From: Strix aluco
Taxonomy: Eukaryota > Chordata > Aves > Strigiformes > Strigidae
NCBI RefSeq assembly: GCF_031877795.1
Contig: NC_133971.1
Location: 9,277,973 to 9,341,972 of the forward strand
Length of the DNA: 64,000 nt
Reading direction: 5' to 3'
The notes beneath the pieces were generated by a model. It had not been told where the DNA came from, searched no databases, and saw nothing but the letters and a program-made list of their open reading frames with translations. The position numbers were made by a program, and so were the translations under genes. Each line of letters begins with the position of its first letter. Positions within the stretch are counted from its first letter, which is position 1. Positions 36,840-48,659 of the stretch are shown one piece after another.

Positions 36840-39790
36840 AGCGGGGATTTGGGACCCGGGGGGATTATTGGGGGGGGTGTTATTGGGGTTCTGTGGGAGA
36901 TGTGGGGGTTATTGGGGCCCTGGGGGGGTATTTGTATCCTAGAAGGAGTGTAATGGAGTCGGGGCGGAGGGGGGGGGTGTCCTGGAGGGGTTTGGGAGGA
37001 TTATTGGGGTCCTTGGGGGAGTTTTGAGGGAGATATTGGTGTCTGAGGTGGGGGGATTGGGGACATCCTGGAGGGGGTTCTGGGGGAGGTACTGGGGTCC
37101 TGGGTGTGTCATAAGGGAGGTATTGGTGGAGGGTCTTGGTGCTTGGGGGGTGTTATTGGGGTCATGGGGGAGTTCAGGGGGTTATTAGTGTCTGGGGGGG
37201 GGGGGGGAGTGTCTAATGGTCTCCTGGGGGTGGTTTCTGGGGGAGATATTGGGGTCCTGGGGGACAGTAATGGGGTGCAAGAAGGGTCCAGTGGGGGCTA
37301 CTGGGGTACTGGGAGGGATCTTGTGGGGGATAAACCCCCCCATAACATTTCAAAATAACTCTTATATCCCCCATATCCCCCCAAACCACCCCATATCCCA
37401 CCAGATCACCCCCAAACACCCCATATCCCCTAAATCAACCCCCAAAACTCCCCATAACCCCCCAAACCCCATATCTCACTAAATCTGCCCAGATCACCTC
37501 AAAAGTCCCCATATCCTTCCAAATTAACCCTTATATCCCCCATATCCCCCAAACACCCCCATATCCCCCAAGTCTCCCCCACATATCCCATCCAAACCCC
37601 CCATATACCACCAAATCACCCCCAAAACCACCCATATGCTCCCAAATCACCCCCATATACCCCCAACCCCACCATATACCCCCATATCACTGCAAACCCC
37701 CCATATATCCCAAAATCACCCCTAAAATTCCCCGTACACCCCCATATCCCCCCAAACCCCCATAAACCCCAAATCACCCCCATATCCCCTCAACCAACCC
37801 CATATCACCCCCAAACTTACTATACCCGCTAAACCTCCTCTATATTCCCAAATCAACACACAACCCCCCCATATCCCCTAAACCACCCCCCAAACCTCCC
37901 CATATGCCCCCAAACCTCCCCATATCTCACCAAATCCCCCTTAATTCCCCATATCTCCCCAAATACACCCAAATCACCTCAAAACCTTCCCATATCACCC
38001 CAAACCCCCCCATATCCTTCCAAAATACCACTTCTATCCCCCATATACCCACAAACACCGCCATATCACCCCCAAATCACCACCCGATATCCACCCAAAC
38101 CTCCCCATATCCCACCAAATCACCCCCAAAACCACCCATATCCCCCCAAATCACCTGCCATATCCCCCCAACCCCTCTCATATCCCCCATATCCCCCCAA
38201 TCCCCCATATATCCCGAATCAACCCCAAAACCTCCCCATATGGCCCCAAACCCACCCATATCCCCCCAACTCACCCCCAAAACTACCCATATCCCCCCAA
38301 ATCACCCCACAATATCCCCCCAAGCCCCCATATCCCCCCAAATCACCCCTAAACCCCCCTTATGCCCCCAAATCACACCATATCTCCAAAACCCCCCATA
38401 TCCCACCAAATCATCCCAAAACCCACCCATAGCCCCCAAATCACCCCAAAACTTCCCCATATCCCCCATATTACCCCCAAACATCCCGTATATCCCCAGA
38501 TCATGCCAAAACCTCCCCACATCCCCTAAATCACCACCAAAACCTCCCCATATGCCCCCAAAACCCCCATATCCACCCAACCCCCCCAAAACCCCCCATA
38601 TCTCCCCATATCCCCACAAATCATCTCAAAACCTGCCATTACACCCCAAAACCCCCATACACTTCCAAAGTCCCCCTTATATCCCCCATATCCCCCCAAA
38701 CCCCTACATATCCCACCAAATCACCCCCAAATAAACCGTATCCCCCCAAACCACCCCTCCCATATCCCCCAACCCCCCCAAACCCCCAAATAACTCTACA
38801 ACACCCCCATATCCCCCCATATCCCCATATGACCCTAAAGCCACCCATATCCCAACAAATCACCCCAAAATTCCCCATATCCCCCAAATCACCCCATAAC
38901 TCCCTCAACTGCTCCCATATCCCCCAAAATCACACCAAACCCCCCATATCCCCCCAAATCACTCCAAAACTTTCCCATATTGCCCCATATCCACCAGATC
39001 ACCGCAAAGCACTCCATAACCCCCCAGATCACCCCAAAAACCCTCCATTTCTCATAACACCCCCATATCACCACCAAACACACTATACCCCCCAAACCTC
39101 CTCTATATCCTCCAAATCACCCCAAAACCTCCCCATATCCCCTAAATCACCCCCAAAACCTCCCCATATGTCCCCAGAATTCCCCCATATCCACCCAACC
39201 CCCCCAAAACCCTCCGTATCTCCCCATATCCCCACAAATACTGCCCATTACACCCCAAAACCCCCATATCCTTCTAAAGTCCCCCTTATATCCCCCATAT
39301 CCCCCCAAACCCCCACATATCCCAGCAAATCACCCCCAAAAAACCCCATATCCCCCCAAATCAACCCCACATCCCCCCAAACCCCCATAACCCCCCAAAT
39401 AAACCTAAAACACCCCCATATTCCCCCATATCCCCCATATGACCCCAAAAGCACCCGTATCCCAACAAATCACCCCAAAATTCCCCATATCCCCTAAATC
39501 ACCCCCAAAACCTCCCCATACCCGCCAAACCCCCCAAATCCCCCCTAAATCCCCCATATCTCCCCAAATACCCCCAAATCACCTCAAAACCTGCCCATAT
39601 CCCCCCAAATGCCCATATATACCCCAAATCACCCCCCATCCCCTCAAACCACCATACCCCCCAAACCACCCCAAAAACCCCCATATACCCTAAATCACCC
39701 CCAAAACCTCCCCATATGCCCCCAAGCCCCCCATATCATCCCAAATCAGCCCATGTACCCCAAATCACCCCAAAACTTCCCCAAACACCC
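36840..39790. repeat. G-rich then C-rich minisatellite, strand switch near 37335
   Basis: From 36840 to about 37330 the plus strand consists of degenerate units such as TTATTGGGGTCCTGGGGGAG. From about 37335 to 39790 it flips to degenerate 20-35-bp units of the type CCCCATATCCCCCCAAATCA. Runs of four to seven G or C recur in nearly every unit, giving strong G-quadruplex potential. Long open frames here (for example 276 codons at 37904-38734) are repeats of proline, serine and isoleucine codons, not genes. The motif is not the TTAGGG telomere repeat. Confidence 0.95.
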
Positions 39791-39915
39791 CCGTGACCAA
39801 CCTCCACTCCAGTGACCCCAACACATACCAGGGTACCCCCTGGACACCTGGGTTCCCTCAGAGTGGGGCTGGGGACTCCCCAGGTGCCTGGTTCCTCCCA
39901 AGACACCCCTCTCTG

Positions 39916-39918
<3 letters not shown>

Positions 39919-39951
<33 letters not shown>

Positions 39952-39970
39952 GTCCGTCCGTCCGTCCGTC
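39919..39970 (+). repeat. (TG)n followed by (TCCG)n microsatellite
   Basis: About 31 bases of alternating TG run directly into about five TCCG units. It sits at the right edge of the C-rich minisatellite, ahead of the RhoGAP gene. Confidence 0.95.
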
Positions 39971-40519
39971 CCCGTGTGTCCCCCAGGCACCATCATGACG
40001 AGGGCTGCAGGATCCTGGCCAATGGGCAGTTGAACTCCAGTTCAGGCTCGACGAGCTGCAGGCTTTAGTCCCCTGCCATGTACAATCCACACCACCCTCG
40101 GCTGGTGTGTGGCCCGGGAGAGGGGTTGGAATCACACCAAGCACCAAGCGGCCCCGCAAGCAGGGAGGGAATTGCCCCACCACAGCTGCTTCTCCCCTCT
40201 CGTGTAGACTCATGAGGACAAAGCCCGCACATCTTGTTCAATAGTTACTATAGTGTTCACAGTCACGTCCTTGGAGAGGCTTGAAAAAACCACGCCTGGA
40301 TTAAGGCCAAGCACACAAGTATTTCCATAGCAGTTTTAGATAGGACCAGGTACCCTGAACGTATTATTATATTGGATGAGAAAAGGGGCTCCTGTGTTCA
40401 TGGAGGTGCTGGGAATGCCGCAGCACGTCCTGGAAACATGAAGGAGCAAAGGTCATTGGAACTAGGCATCAGCATGGAGTCAGCAGGAGAAACCCTGCTG
40501 GCCCCACCTAATAACCTTC

Positions 40520-40740
40520 TGTGGTGAAATGACTGGCTGGGGAGACGAGAGGAGTGCGGTGGCCACTGTCCACCCAGACGTGAGGAAGGCTTTCCGCAGC
40601 GTCTGCCAGAATAGCCCCGTGGAGACGCTGAAGCAGCGTGGGCTGGCTGAGGAGAGGGGGAGGTGGGTAGAAAATGGCTGACCAGCCAAGGCCAGAGGGT
40701 GGTGAGCAGCGGCACCAAGTGCAGCTGGAGCCCCGGAGCC
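40520..40740 (+). mobile_element. Diverged CR1 LINE fragment (reverse transcriptase region)
   Basis: The order of words matches the CR1 ORF2 region that normally encodes KAFDTVSH...WVKNWLDGRAQRVVVNG: AGGAAGGCTTTCCGCAGCGT, then GTGGGTAGAAAATGGCTG, then CCAGAGGGTGGTGAGCAGCG. The reading frame is broken and similarity is partial, so this is an old fragment lying 5' of the RhoGAP gene. Confidence 0.55.
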
Positions 40741-41113
40741 AGCGGGGAAGCCCAAGGCAAGAGGCATTGCCAGCAGGTGGAGGGAGGGGGGGTCCTTCCC
40801 TCTGCTCTGTCCTGCGCTGGGCTCCCCAGGGCAAGAGAGGCGGGGCCATGCTAGAGAGGCGGGGCCATGCTGGAGAGAACGCCCAGCCCGTGGTCCCTCC
40901 CACTGTCCGTTGGGGTCGGGCTGTCAGTCAGTTGGAGCCAACAGCCCCCAGCTCCAGCAGCACGGAGCTGTGCTGGCACAGAGCGGCACTGGGAGGAGGC
41001 AGGGTCTGGCCGAGCAGTGCTGACCAGGCTCCGGCAACCCGCTTCCCATCCTCGCTGTCACCGTCTGGGCCGCATCCTTGGTGCACAGCGAGGGTCCTCC
41101 TGTCCCGGGCAGG

Positions 41114-44100
41114 ATGGGCCAGGCCAACGGCTGCTGTGGCTCCAGGTGAGCTCCCCCCGTGGCTCGGGGACAGAGGGGCACGGCCGCGCCCCACAGCAGC
41201 GGCCTTTCTGATGCCTGCCGTGCTCTGCTCCGCAGGGACGCTCTCGCCGATGCAGAGCTGGTGCTGAGCGCAGATGTGCAGCTGACCCGGGGCTGCAAGA
41301 GGAGCGAGAGGCGCCTTCTCCTCCTCCAGGAGGAACTGGTGGTCACCAAGCTGCGGTAAGACCCTCCAACCCAGCTGCCCTTGCCCCATCCCTGGCCCTG
41401 GCTGAAGGGCTGGGACACCATGGCCCCCGGCCCCAGGACCTGTGTGCTGGATGCACCAATGCCCGTCCCAAGGGTAGGGGGGGAAGCAGGGCTCTGCCCG
41501 GGGGGGGCACCCCAAGGAGGCCACCTCCAGCTCACTGCCTGCCTCTGCTCTCTGCAGAGGTGGCACCACCCTGCGCCCACAGCTCCGCCTGGCCCTGGAC
41601 CAGCTGTGGGTGCTGAGTGACGGGAAGGAGGCGGCATGGGAGGAAGAGGTGGAGGGTGTCGGCAGCCGCGAGGAGAGGAGCTCCCTCATCTTCCTCTGGC
41701 CCAGGGGCTCCTGCACTGCCACTTTCGGGTGAGTCGTGGTGCCACATCCCACGGCCGGGCAGGAGAGGTTCCTGTGAAGGGCCTCTGCCCTCCGTGCAGA
41801 GCCTGGGCAGGGAGCGGGCAGCACACCGGCAGGGAGGGATGGGGGGCATTTCTGCATCCTGCATCCCCTGGTCACCTTTTGATCCCCAGAAGGGAAGGGC
41901 CAAAGCAGGTGCTGTGGCAGGACAGAGGGAGCCAGGGTCTGGGCAGCGGCTCTGTCCTGCCCCACGGGGCTTCGTCCTGCCCCTGTGTCCTTCCCCACGG
42001 GGCAGGGCTGTGCAGGCATCCGCCTCTGCCCACGGGCTGGGGGGCAGCGGGGCCTGACGCTGTTTCTCCTCTTGCTGCAGCTCCCAGGCGCAGAAGGAGC
42101 TGTGGGTGCATACATTGCTGGGGTAAGCTGGGGGGTGCTGCAGGCACAGGCAGATGGGGGAACACAGCTCCCCAGCTGGGGAGAGGTGCCTCCGCGGCTG
42201 CAGGCAGCTCTCGGGGAGAGCTGCCTGATGAGAGAGAAGAGGCGGCTTGGGGCTCACCCAGCTCTCTCCCTGTCCCTTCCTGGTGCACAGGACACCCGAC
42301 GGAGCCAAGAAGCCCCGAGTAAACCTTGTCCCGTCACTCAAGCTCCTGGAGAAGGAACTGAGCCGCCGCCATGCCGTGAGTGTCTCTCTGGCCTGGGCGC
42401 TGTCCCCAGCACTGCTCCTCCAGCTGAGCAGCACAGGCATCACTGCTCACCTTCTGCCACTGCTTCTCTCTTGCCAGGGGAGGCTGTTCAGCACCAGGAG
42501 CCTGGAGAGGCTGGTGGAGGGCCAGGCAGAGGTGAGAACGGCTGTCTGGCTGTGCTGGGGTGCAGGGATGGGCGTGCAGTGGGGTGAGCTTGGGAGGGAG
42601 GGAGAGAGGGAGGGTCCCTCGGTGCAATTCAGGGAGTGGGGAGGGTTGAGGAGCCACCAGGAATGCCGGCATATCCTCGCTGGTGGCACTGGGAGGAAAC
42701 CTGCCACATGGGGCAGAGGGCCCGGGAGGGCAGAGGTTCCCCACTCCGCAGTGCTCAGGCTGCTGGTGCCGGGTTCTTGCAGGCTGATCTCAAGCAAGGG
42801 CCTCCAACGGTCCCGTCTAGCAGTGAAGGGGGACTTTGCCGCTCACCAGGTTAGTTTGGGAAAAAAAAGCCCCTCCTGCAAGTGGCTGGGCTGTGCTCAC
42901 GTGTCCCTTGAGTGTCCCCATGCAGGTTGGGCAGCCCGAGGGAGGACGTCAGCCGGAGAAGGAAGGACAGCGCTGGGCAGCGGCCGATGGACGTGGCTCT
43001 GCAGGGACACACAGCCTCTGGTGCTGCCCACAGCCTGGAAGAGGACAGGGCCAGGACTGGGCCAGGCTGTCCCAGGCTCCCAGGAGCCCCTGAGCCGGAG
43101 CTGTTGAGCTGGAGCCATGGTTCCAGCTGCCGGCTCCCTGCCTGTCCTGCCACACAGCTCAGCATCGTGCTGCAGGCAGGGCAGGGCAGGGCAGGGCAGG
43201 CTCCGGGAGCACTGGCCTGGCGGCATCCACTGACGGGCTCTTCTCTCTTTTCCTTTGCAACAGGAGGGATCATCAGCAGCAGCAGCAGGAGGAGGAGGCG
43301 GGGGCTGCCCTGGCCCTTTGGTCTGCGGCGGAGCCCGGCCGCTGCCCCGGCGCCAGGGCAGGCGGGCTCTGGCTGCAGCAGGGCGCTCTTTGGGCAGCCC
43401 CTGGCAGCCCTCTGCGGGGAGGATGGCACACTGCCCTGGCCCATCCAGGTCAGCCAGCCTGTCCAGGGGGTCCCCAGCCCTCCCTCCACAGGCTCCGGAG
43501 GGGCAGCGGGTGTCCCCAAGTGCTCCGGGGATGGGGCACTGGGCTCTTCACCCCCAGCACGGAGCCAGCTCTGGGGCAGTGCTCTGGCCACTGCCGCTGG
43601 AAGGCGGCTCCTCAGCCACGCAACTGTCCTCCTGCCTGTCCTGTAGGAGCTGCTGGCTGTGCTGCAGCAGGAAGGACCGTCAACGGAGGGGATATTCCGC
43701 AGAGCCGCCGGTGGGACAGAGCTTCGGGAGCTGCGGGAGGCCTTGGACTGCGGCGCAGACGTCGACCTGGGAAGCCAGCCTGCGCTGCTGCTGGCCGCCA
43801 TCCTGAAGGTGAGCGCTTCTGCCCTGCGGCTGGAGGAGCTCCTGGCTGGCCCCGAGTGTTCAAAGGCTCACCTGGAGCCCTGGGCCTTGCAGGACTTCCT
43901 CCGGAGCATCCCCTGCAAGCTCCTCGTGACCGACCTCTACGAGGACTGGATGGCGGCGATGCAGAAGGCCAGCAGGGAGGAGAAGATGTGGGAGCTGAGA
44001 GCGTAAGTGTGGGCAGCAGCCTGCCTGTTGAGCAGGAGCCCTGACCGCTGGCCCAGAGCACCTGGAAAGCTGCGCTGGCTCCCACCGGCCTCGGGCGAGT

Positions 44101-46329
44101 CTGGGGAACGCTGTGGGCAACATCTGCTTTATTAGCGCCGTGTTCCTGTTCCCCCAGGGTGGCCGAGAAGTTGCCTGCAGCCAACCTCCTCCTTCTGAAG
44201 CGACTGCTATCCCTCCTCCAGCACATCAGCCACCACGCAGCCACCAGCAGGATGGGCTGCAGCAACCTGGCTGTCTGCGTTGGGCCAAACCTACTGAGCC
44301 CAGCCCACGCGGACCTGCTCCCGCTGGAGGCCATGCTGGAGGTCACCCACAAGGTACACATCCCACCCGCCGGGGCAGCCTTCCCGGCCCACCAGCGCTT
44401 GGCTGCGCAGAGGGCTCTGCAGGCCTCCTCCCACCAGCAAATGCTGTCGGGATGGCTGCCTGGAGGAGCAGCCCCACAGCCACAGGCTCTGGGCAGGAGC
44501 AGGGGGCAGGGGTGGGAAAGGCTGCTTGGTCCCTTGTCAGGCAGCGGGATTGAGACCCACCGTTTGATGTGTGCAGGTGAATGTGCTGGTGGAGTTTCTG
44601 GTGGAGAACTGCAGGGAGCTCTTTGAGGAGGAAGCGGGCAGCCTTTCCAGCCCAGCAGACAAGGAGCTGCCAGCCCCCCTGGAGAGATTCAGAGGTGAGA
44701 GGGGGGGACTGAGGGTTGGCACCGGCTGGGGCTTGGGACACCAGAAACCTCTGTGTTGCTTCTGACAGGGCTGGGCATCGAGTGTTGTCCTCTCAGCCTC
44801 GCTTGTCCTGTGGCCTCTCTTTGGCCACTGCTCTCCAAACATGAATGTTTTCCTCTGCAGGATGAGCTGAAGCCTGCAGACAGGGCATCGGAGGGCTGAC
44901 CACAGAAGTGTAGGGCTTTGGGTGGGGGTTGCTTTAGCTCTGTTTGCTTCCAAGAAGTCACCATGTTGCACATGCTTTTGCTTTCTAGACCTGAGTTTGG
45001 AAGAGAAAAGTGTCCCTGCAGGCAGAGTGGACACTGAGCACCGGGCAGAAGCTTTGCTGCATGCACCCCCCTCTCTGCTCGGTGTCCTCACGGAAGCTGG
45101 GGGAGATACGGCGGTGGAGTCTGAAGTGGGAGAGGTACGTCAGCTCCCCAAACACGGTGACAGCGTGTCTGGTGTAGGAGGGGAGTCGCTGCTGTACCTC
45201 TGCCTGGCAGTAGAGCTGGTGTGGGTTTGGGTTATTCCTCCACCCCTTGGGATGATACATAGCAAGGGAAATCAGCAAGGTTGTGTCTCAAATGCACTCG
45301 GCAGGTGCTTAATCAAACCAAAGGCCCACAAAATGCCCACAAAGAGGCAGAGGGGAGCAGCTGTCAACTTCAGGGGGGTTTTGCTCAGGCCCTACTTCAT
45401 CAGAGCTTCCTCAGGTCTATTTGGGGGTCAGCAGGGGGACTGTGTGAACTGTGGCTGATGCAAACCAGCCCAAGGCATCTCCTCTGGAGATCTCAGGTAC
45501 CAATTTAGCAAAGAGTCGCTTACCACTCCAGGTCACCCCTTGCCACATGCCAACTGTGACATTTCTGGTTTAGGCACCGCCAGCTTTGCCTCCAGCCACC
45601 CCCGAGAACATGGCAGACTCCCTGGGGCGCCCAGAACAACTGGCCAGGTTTCCAGAGGAAAGAAGGTAAAATGAGGTCGCTTTGGTTAAAATCAGAACTG
45701 ACTCCAGTGGGTCGTGGCTTTCCCTATCTAATCCCACTGTGGGATGGAAAGATTTGCAGGCTCTGCCCAGGACGAGGAGAAGAAGAGGAGCCGGAAGAGA
45801 AGAGAGACCTGGGGAGAAGAGAGCGAAAGCTGCGTGGAAAAGAAGAGGAGGAAGAGAGAAGGTGCTTCTGGCGACGGACCAGTGAAAAGACGCAGGAAGG
45901 CGCAGCAGGTCGGGCAGCCCAGGTGCGTGCCGGGCTCTCTGCCCATCTTTCACACCTCTCCACACTCCTCTGCGTCAGCCCAACGCGCTGGCGAGGGACA
46001 GCGAGGGACGGTGCTGCGCGGGGTCTGGAAATAACTCCCTGGCAGGGCCCAGGGGCTCCCGGCCGAGCCCTGCGGCGTGGCACAGGGGCACTGCGCGTCT
46101 CTGTGCGCTCGGGGCTCGAAGGGCATTGCCCGGGGGATGAGGCGCAAGAGCCACCCCATAGCCAGCGCCAGCAACAGCTCTCTGCTCTGGGCCGTCAGCA
46201 ATTCCTCACACACAGTGTTCCCCAGAGAGGGCAGCACAACCCTGCCTCTTCCTGCCACCAGGGACTCACCAGAGCTTTCTGACTCTGTCCTTGCAGGTGC
46301 CGATTCATTGTCACCGCCTGATCCGCTGA
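41114..46329 (+). CDS. ARHGAP20/TAGAP-like Rho GTPase-activating protein, 16 exons
   Basis: Joining GT-AG exons gives one open frame of 591 codons: 41114-41145, 41236-41355, 41558-41728, 42081-42122, 42291-42375, 42478-42531, 42783-42849, 43264-43448, 43647-43808, 43893-44002, 44158-44353, 44577-44694, 44989-45134, 45574-45665, 45760-45922, 46297-46329. All phases agree. Residues about 12-122 resemble the split PH domain of ARHGAP20 (ERRLLLLQEELVVTKLR, later QAQKELWVHTLLG). Residues about 253-440 are a RhoGAP domain: arginine finger Arg270 in GIFRRAA, Lys306 in ILKDFLR and Asn379 in NLAVCVGPNLL, spaced as in p50RhoGAP. It should speed GTP hydrolysis on Rho-family GTPases in the cytosol. The Ras-association segment of ARHGAP20 is not evident, and the C-tail is short and charged. 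Introns are mostly 80-350 bp. The ATG (MGQANGCC) is the first usable one, but an upstream exon is possible. Birds carry many such ARHGAP20-like copies (recalled, not checked). Confidence 0.85.
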
Positions 46330-46357
46330 CTTTGGGGCCCCCAGCGTTGCTGTTTGC

Positions 46358-46363
46358 AATAAA
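46358..46363 (+). promoter_or_regulatory. Poly(A) signal AATAAA of the RhoGAP gene
   Basis: A canonical AATAAA lies 29 bases after the TGA stop of the last exon and is followed by a GT-rich stretch (AAGGTGTTTTCTCTCTTGTG), the normal layout of a cleavage and polyadenylation site. It implies a very short 3' UTR. Confidence 0.75.
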
Positions 46364-47829
46364 AAGGTGTTTTCTCTCTTGTGACCGAGTCTGCCACAAG
46401 ACATTCTGGAGTGGGGGCTGTTGTTCTGTGATGGATCCTGGGGGAGGAGTTTGGGATGGTCCCTTGTCCCAGCACCCTTCCCAGTGGGCGTCAGGGCTGA
46501 GTCAAGGTGCTGTAGGAGGGAAACCCAAGCCCAGAGTCACGTGGGAGGGTGGAGGTTGGGCGGAGCCCGTCCAGGTCATCTGGTCCAAGCTGGGCTCAAG
46601 CAGGCTCAGCTCGAGCAGGCTCAGCTCAAGCAGGCTGCCCAGCACCACGTCCTGGGGAGTTTGGGGTTTCTCCCAGGAGCCGCGCCATCAGCTCAGGGCG
46701 AGGGCGAGACATAGGCAGGGCACGGTGGCCAGGAAGGGCTGAAGGTCCTTATGGGGCCACCGTCCCCGGCAGCTCGCTGTCCCCCGGGGTCCTCATCCCT
46801 GCACACAGTTTGTCAGGCAGTTTCCTCAGAGCCCCCGAAATCATGGCAAAGGTACAAACCAGACGTCCCCTCTGGGCGGTAGAAACGCTCCCCTCAAATG
46901 CTGCACCCGCTCCTGGGTTGGAGTCCTGCAGCAGCGCCAGGCGCAGCTTTGCCAGGGGGTTTCCCCCAACAGAATTTTCCTCTGCACAGGGAAATACTAA
47001 ACGCTCCCAAAGTAAGGAGCCGGCCGGGGGTTTCTGGTGGGTGAAGGGGGCAGCCGTAGCGCTGGGTCTCCCCGCCAGCCCCAGGGGCTACAAATGCCTT
47101 TTAGATGTCCCGCAGGCACGGTACTGAGCAAGACCTCAGCTTGCCTTTGATTTTTTAAATCAATAAACAAGTAAATAAACAAATAAAAAATGCTGTAAAT
47201 AGCCAAAACAAAGCTTCAGCTGGAGAAGACGGCCGTGCCGGGGCCCGCCGAGGCAGCCTGGTTTGCTGACAAGGCAGCTGGAGGCTCACAGCCCCCCCAG
47301 CCCCACTCCCCAATCCCCTGAAGGCTCACAGGCCCCCCCAAATATTTCTGTAGGACCTACAACCACCCCCCCCCCCCATATACACCAACTCCACCCCACA
47401 CCTTCACTGCAAGGTCCTTTATTCCCTTAGGACACACACCCACCCCCCCCGACAGAAAACCCCCCAAAATACACCAAAAATGAAATGGGGGTGGGACTTC
47501 CACAAGCCACACCCCTCCCCGCTCCTCCCCCCCCCGCCCCCGGCAGGTTTAAGGCACTTGTGGGGTGGGGGGAGAGCAACCCACGGGCTCGGGGAGGGGC
47601 AGGGAAGTGAGGGGCTGGCGGGGGTGACCGGCGGAGATGGGGGGGTCGCTGGTGGGGGGGGAGTGTCACTTTGGGGGCCGGGGGGGGGAGGGGTACACCA
47701 CCACGCATAGACGCTGCCCAAAGTGCGTCAGGGCGGCTGCGGGAGAAGAGGGGGCGGAAAGGGGGGGGCTGCGACCCCAAAGTGCACTACAGCTGCCCCC
47801 AAACCGCGCCCCCACAGTGCTCCCCACAG
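46364..47829. other. GC-rich stretch between RhoGAP gene and second minisatellite
   Basis: No gene is recognised. A 14-15-bp tandem repeat (CTCAAGCAGGCTCAG type, three units) lies at 46595-46636. Around 47150-47190 the sequence is A-rich with several AATAAA-like words. From 47330 on, runs of C or G of seven or more bases become frequent. Open frames of 60-120 codons occur on both strands and are of the GC-rich chance type. Confidence 0.6.
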
Positions 47830-48440
47830 ACCTTAGCACCCCCAAATCACCTCAGACAACCCCCATATCACCACAACCTCCCCATATCCCCTCAAATCAC
47901 CCCAAAACTTCCCTATAGTCCCCCATATCCCCATATTACCCCAAAACCTCCCATATCCCACCAAATCACCCCAAAACAGCCCATAACCCCCCAAATCACC
48001 CCAAAACAGTCCATAACCTCCCAAATCATCCCAAAACACCCCCATATCCCCTCAAACCCCCCACATCACCCCCAAACCAACTATACCCCCCAAACCTCCT
48101 CTATATCCCCCAAATCACCCCTAAACCCCGCCATATCCCCTAAATCACTCCCAAAACCTCCCTATATCCCCCCAAACACTCCATATGCCCCCAAACCCTC
48201 CCAAACCCTTACATATCTCCCCAAATCCCCACAAATCACCTCAAAACCTCCCCATATCACCCCCAAACCCCCATATCCTTCCAAAATACCCTTATATCCC
48301 CCATATCCCCCCAAACCCCCCTGATCCCCCCAAATGACCCCCACATTTCCCCCCCAAACACCCCCATATTCCAGCAAATCACATTAAACCCCCCATCAAC
48401 CCTCAAATCACACCCCCATATCCCACAAACCCCCCCCATA
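47830..48440. repeat. Second block of the C-rich minisatellite
   Basis: About 600 bp of the same degenerate CCCCATATCCCCCAAATCAC units as at 37335-39790, on the same strand. It runs to within seven bases of the right-hand copy of the 19-bp direct repeat. The RhoGAP gene therefore lies between two blocks of one minisatellite family. Confidence 0.93.
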
Positions 48441-48659
48441 TCAGAGAGACCACAGAGAGCTGGAGCAATACCCAGATAACATGGAATAAGCCTTATTTAT
48501 TCTGTACAAACCTTCAGAGCGAATAATAACAGGAGAACTTTGGAAAAAATCTCCAGTTTTTTGTAGTGTTCCATCTTTCTTTTTAGCTGACTTCTTACTT
48601 GAAGTAGATTCTTGCTTTCTTAAGGGGTATACGTTTCTAAACAACTTTGTAGAAGACAT
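48441..48659 (-). other. Possible minus-strand terminal exon, gene unknown
   Basis: On the minus strand a strong acceptor (TTTCTGTACAG) precedes a 72-codon open frame starting MSSTKLFRNVYPLRKQ, lysine/serine-rich, then TGDFFQSSPVIIRSEG. An AATAAATAAGG word lies inside the frame. The frame's last codons are the right-hand 19-bp repeat, so the exon abuts the junction of the RhoGAP block. I do not recognise the protein. Confidence 0.3.
48447..48465 (+). repeat. 19-bp direct repeat, right copy
   Basis: A perfect copy of the 19-mer at 36671-36689, in the same orientation, right at the end of the second minisatellite block. Together the two copies mark the likely ends of an 11.8-kb inserted or duplicated block. 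Confidence 0.9.

Noticed and set aside
36840-37330. Interstitial telomere repeat
   Set aside because: The G-rich units are degenerate TTATTGGGGTCCTGGGGG-type sequences, with no TTAGGG array.
37904-39497. Long proline-rich open frames (276 and 222 codons)
   Set aside because: They are translations of the C-rich minisatellite; the peptide repeats follow the DNA unit, and the opposite strand is open as well.
42912-43263. Extra RhoGAP exon between 42912 and 43263 (open frame continuing into exon 8)
   Set aside because: The phase after exon 7 joins perfectly to 43264; including the extra segment breaks phase or adds unrelated sequence. I treat it as intron.
40924-44361. Long minus-strand frames (up to 395 codons) opposite the RhoGAP gene
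   Set aside because: They are shadows of a GC-rich gene; the plus strand has spliced exons with a conserved RhoGAP domain, and the minus frames match nothing known to me.
47130-47200. Cluster of AATAAA words as a poly(A) site
   Set aside because: The RhoGAP gene already has a canonical signal at 46358, and this A-rich patch has no upstream exon that needs it.
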